From CAZYSK01 sp964649415 (GTDB taxonomy: Bacteria > Chloroflexota > Anaerolineae > B4-G1), in the NCBI GenBank assembly GCA_964649415.1, contig CAZYSK010000121.1, positions 1-14,441 on the forward strand: a DNA stretch of 14,441 nt, in the 5' to 3' direction. This document shows positions 13,456 through 14,441 of the stretch, piece by piece; positions within the stretch are counted from its first letter, which is position 1; every line of letters begins with the position of its first letter. Position numbers and translations under genes: made by a program. The notes beneath the pieces were generated by a model. The model ran no database searches, was not told the origin of the DNA, and saw nothing but the letters and a program-made list of their open reading frames with translations.

Positions 13456-14441
13456 ATGATCGGGAATCGAAATGAGCAAGCAGCAACAGAAGCGACGGCA
13501 ACCGGCCACTACCGAAACGGCAACAGTCACCTCATCGAGCTGCAACAAGTGGTGAAAACCTATCGCAGCGCCGCGGGTGATTTCACGGCGCTCGAGAACG
13601 TGGATTTGCAGATAGACGGCGGTGAGTTCGTGGCCGTGATCGGCAAGTCAGGCAGCGGCAAATCAACCCTCATCAATATGATCACCGGCATCGACCGGCC
13701 TACATCGGGCGACGTGCTGGTGGGGGACACGGCCGTCCACACGCTCAGCGAGGGAAAGCTGGCGGAGTGGCGCGGGCGCAACATCGGCGTCATCTTCCAG
13801 TTCTTCCAGCTCCTGCCCACACTCACCGTCATCGAGAACCTGATGCTGCCGATGGACTTCTGCCACATGTACTCCAGGCGCCAGCGCCGGGAGCGGGCGA
13901 TGCACCTTCTGGAGCAGGTGGAGTTGGCCGACCACGCCCACAAGCTGCCCTCGGCTCTGTCCGGCGGCCAGCAACAGCGCGTCGCCATCGCCCGAGCGCT
14001 GGCCAACGATCCGCCCATCCTCGTGGCCGACGAGCCCACGGGCAACCTGGACTCCAAGACGGCGGAGTCGATCTTCCGGCTGTTTGAGAACCTGGTAGAC
14101 CAGGGGAAGACGATCTTGATGGTGACCCACGACCAGGATCTGGCCGAGCGGGTGACGCGCACGGTCATCATCGCCGATGGCGAGATCATCGAGGAGTACC
14201 TGGCCGACGTCTTCCCGGCGCTGAGCGAACAGGAACTGATTGACGCCACTCGCTCGCTGGAACATCTCAAGTTCCCGCCCGGGGCCACGATCATCCAGGA
14301 AGGCGCCCCGCCTGAGAACTTCTACATCATCACCAAGGGACAGGTGGAGGTGCACTTGAAGGCATCGAACGGCCAGGAGTTCACCATCGCCCGCCTGGGC
14401 CCCGGCCAATACGTGGGCGAGATCGCGCTGCTGCGCGGCGG
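13456..14441 (+). CDS. LolD/MacB-type ABC ATPase fused to a cyclic-nucleotide-binding domain, C-terminus beyond the window edge
   Basis: Open for 328 codons to the right edge. The ABC domain (28-250) has Walker A GKSGSGKST (63-71), Q-loop Q115, signature LSGGQQQR (168-175), Walker B ILVADE (188-193), the LolD/MacB-type EPTGNLD and H-loop H225. Residues about 268 onward form a CRP-like cyclic-nucleotide-binding domain: FPPGATIIQEG, FYIITKGQVEV and the phosphate-binding cassette start YVGEIALLRG. Its key arginine would lie just past the edge. ATPases of this type power FtsX-like permeases that extrude lipids, peptides or drugs; the fused domain would let a nucleotide gate the pump, which is inferred. 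ATG 13456 has AGGAGG 9 nt upstream, and residues 1-25 are a low-complexity leader. The permease is expected downstream. Confidence 0.9.
   Translation, partial: MIGNRNEQAATEATATGHYRNGNSHLIELQQVVKTYRSAAGDFTALENVDLQIDGGEFVAVIGKSGSGKSTLINMITGIDRPTSGDVLVGDTAVHTLSEGKLAEWRGRNIGVIFQFFQLLPTLTVIENLMLPMDFCHMYSRRQRRERAMHLLEQVELADHAHKLPSALSGGQQQRVAIARALANDPPILVADEPTGNLDSKTAESIFRLFENLVDQGKTILMVTHDQDLAERVTRTVIIADGEIIEEYLADVFPALSEQELIDATRSLEHLKFPPGATIIQEGAPPENFYIITKGQVEVHLKASNGQEFTIARLGPGQYVGEIALLRG

Overview
The window is a GC-rich bacterial chromosome segment. Its NACHT-ATPase/FGE-sulfatase fusion, DUF72 protein, TumE-type toxin, dispersed GC hairpins and ABC-ATPase/cyclic-nucleotide fusion together suggest a Chloroflexota (Anaerolineae-like) organism. 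That assignment is inference from gene content; no rRNA or tRNA is present to confirm it.

Layout. (1) 1-3456, minus strand: a restriction-modification operon. A strong sigma70-type promoter drives a 656-aa protein that joins an HsdR-N-like PD-(D/E)xK nuclease to a Type I-like N6-adenine methylase. This is translationally coupled to an HsdS specificity subunit that runs off the left edge. (2) 3457-3984: gene-free and full of hairpins, including a 170-bp MITE-like element with imperfect terminal inverted repeats. (3) 3985-6600, minus strand: an 871-aa STAND protein with a NACHT NTPase, a helical middle and a C-terminal FGE-sulfatase domain (C-type-lectin-like fold). Its last ~40 codons look like the variable region of a diversity-generating retroelement (DGR), and a 7-bp hairpin directly abuts the stop codon. 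(4) 6601-7878: a 98-bp inverted-repeat element and an orphan APH-like phosphotransferase in visibly AT-richer DNA. (5) 7960-8985: a promoter followed by 7.5 tandem units (88 or 74 bp) built around a perfect hairpin. (6) 8986-10467: a DUF72 gene convergent with a TumE/TumA-like toxin-antitoxin operon that has its own promoter. (7) 10572-12472: a NarL-type two-component pair with a 4-bp overlap. (8) 12495-12752: five tandem hairpin units of the same family as the element at 3656. (9) 12791-14441: an operator-like cluster and promoter, a four-helix membrane protein, a long hairpin, and a LolD/MacB-type ABC ATPase fused to a cyclic-nucleotide-binding domain that runs off the right edge.

How it fits together. 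Region 1-6600 reads as a defence island: DNA restriction, plus a STAND NTPase whose sensor-like C-terminus appears to have been diversified by a DGR. The reverse transcriptase and template repeat are not in this window, so if the call is right the variable region is driven from elsewhere or is a fossil. Region 10572-14441 reads as a signal-transduction and membrane-export neighbourhood. The most rewarding item to follow up is the putative DGR target in the NACHT-FGE gene, and second the shared hairpin modules at 3.6 kb and 12.5 kb.
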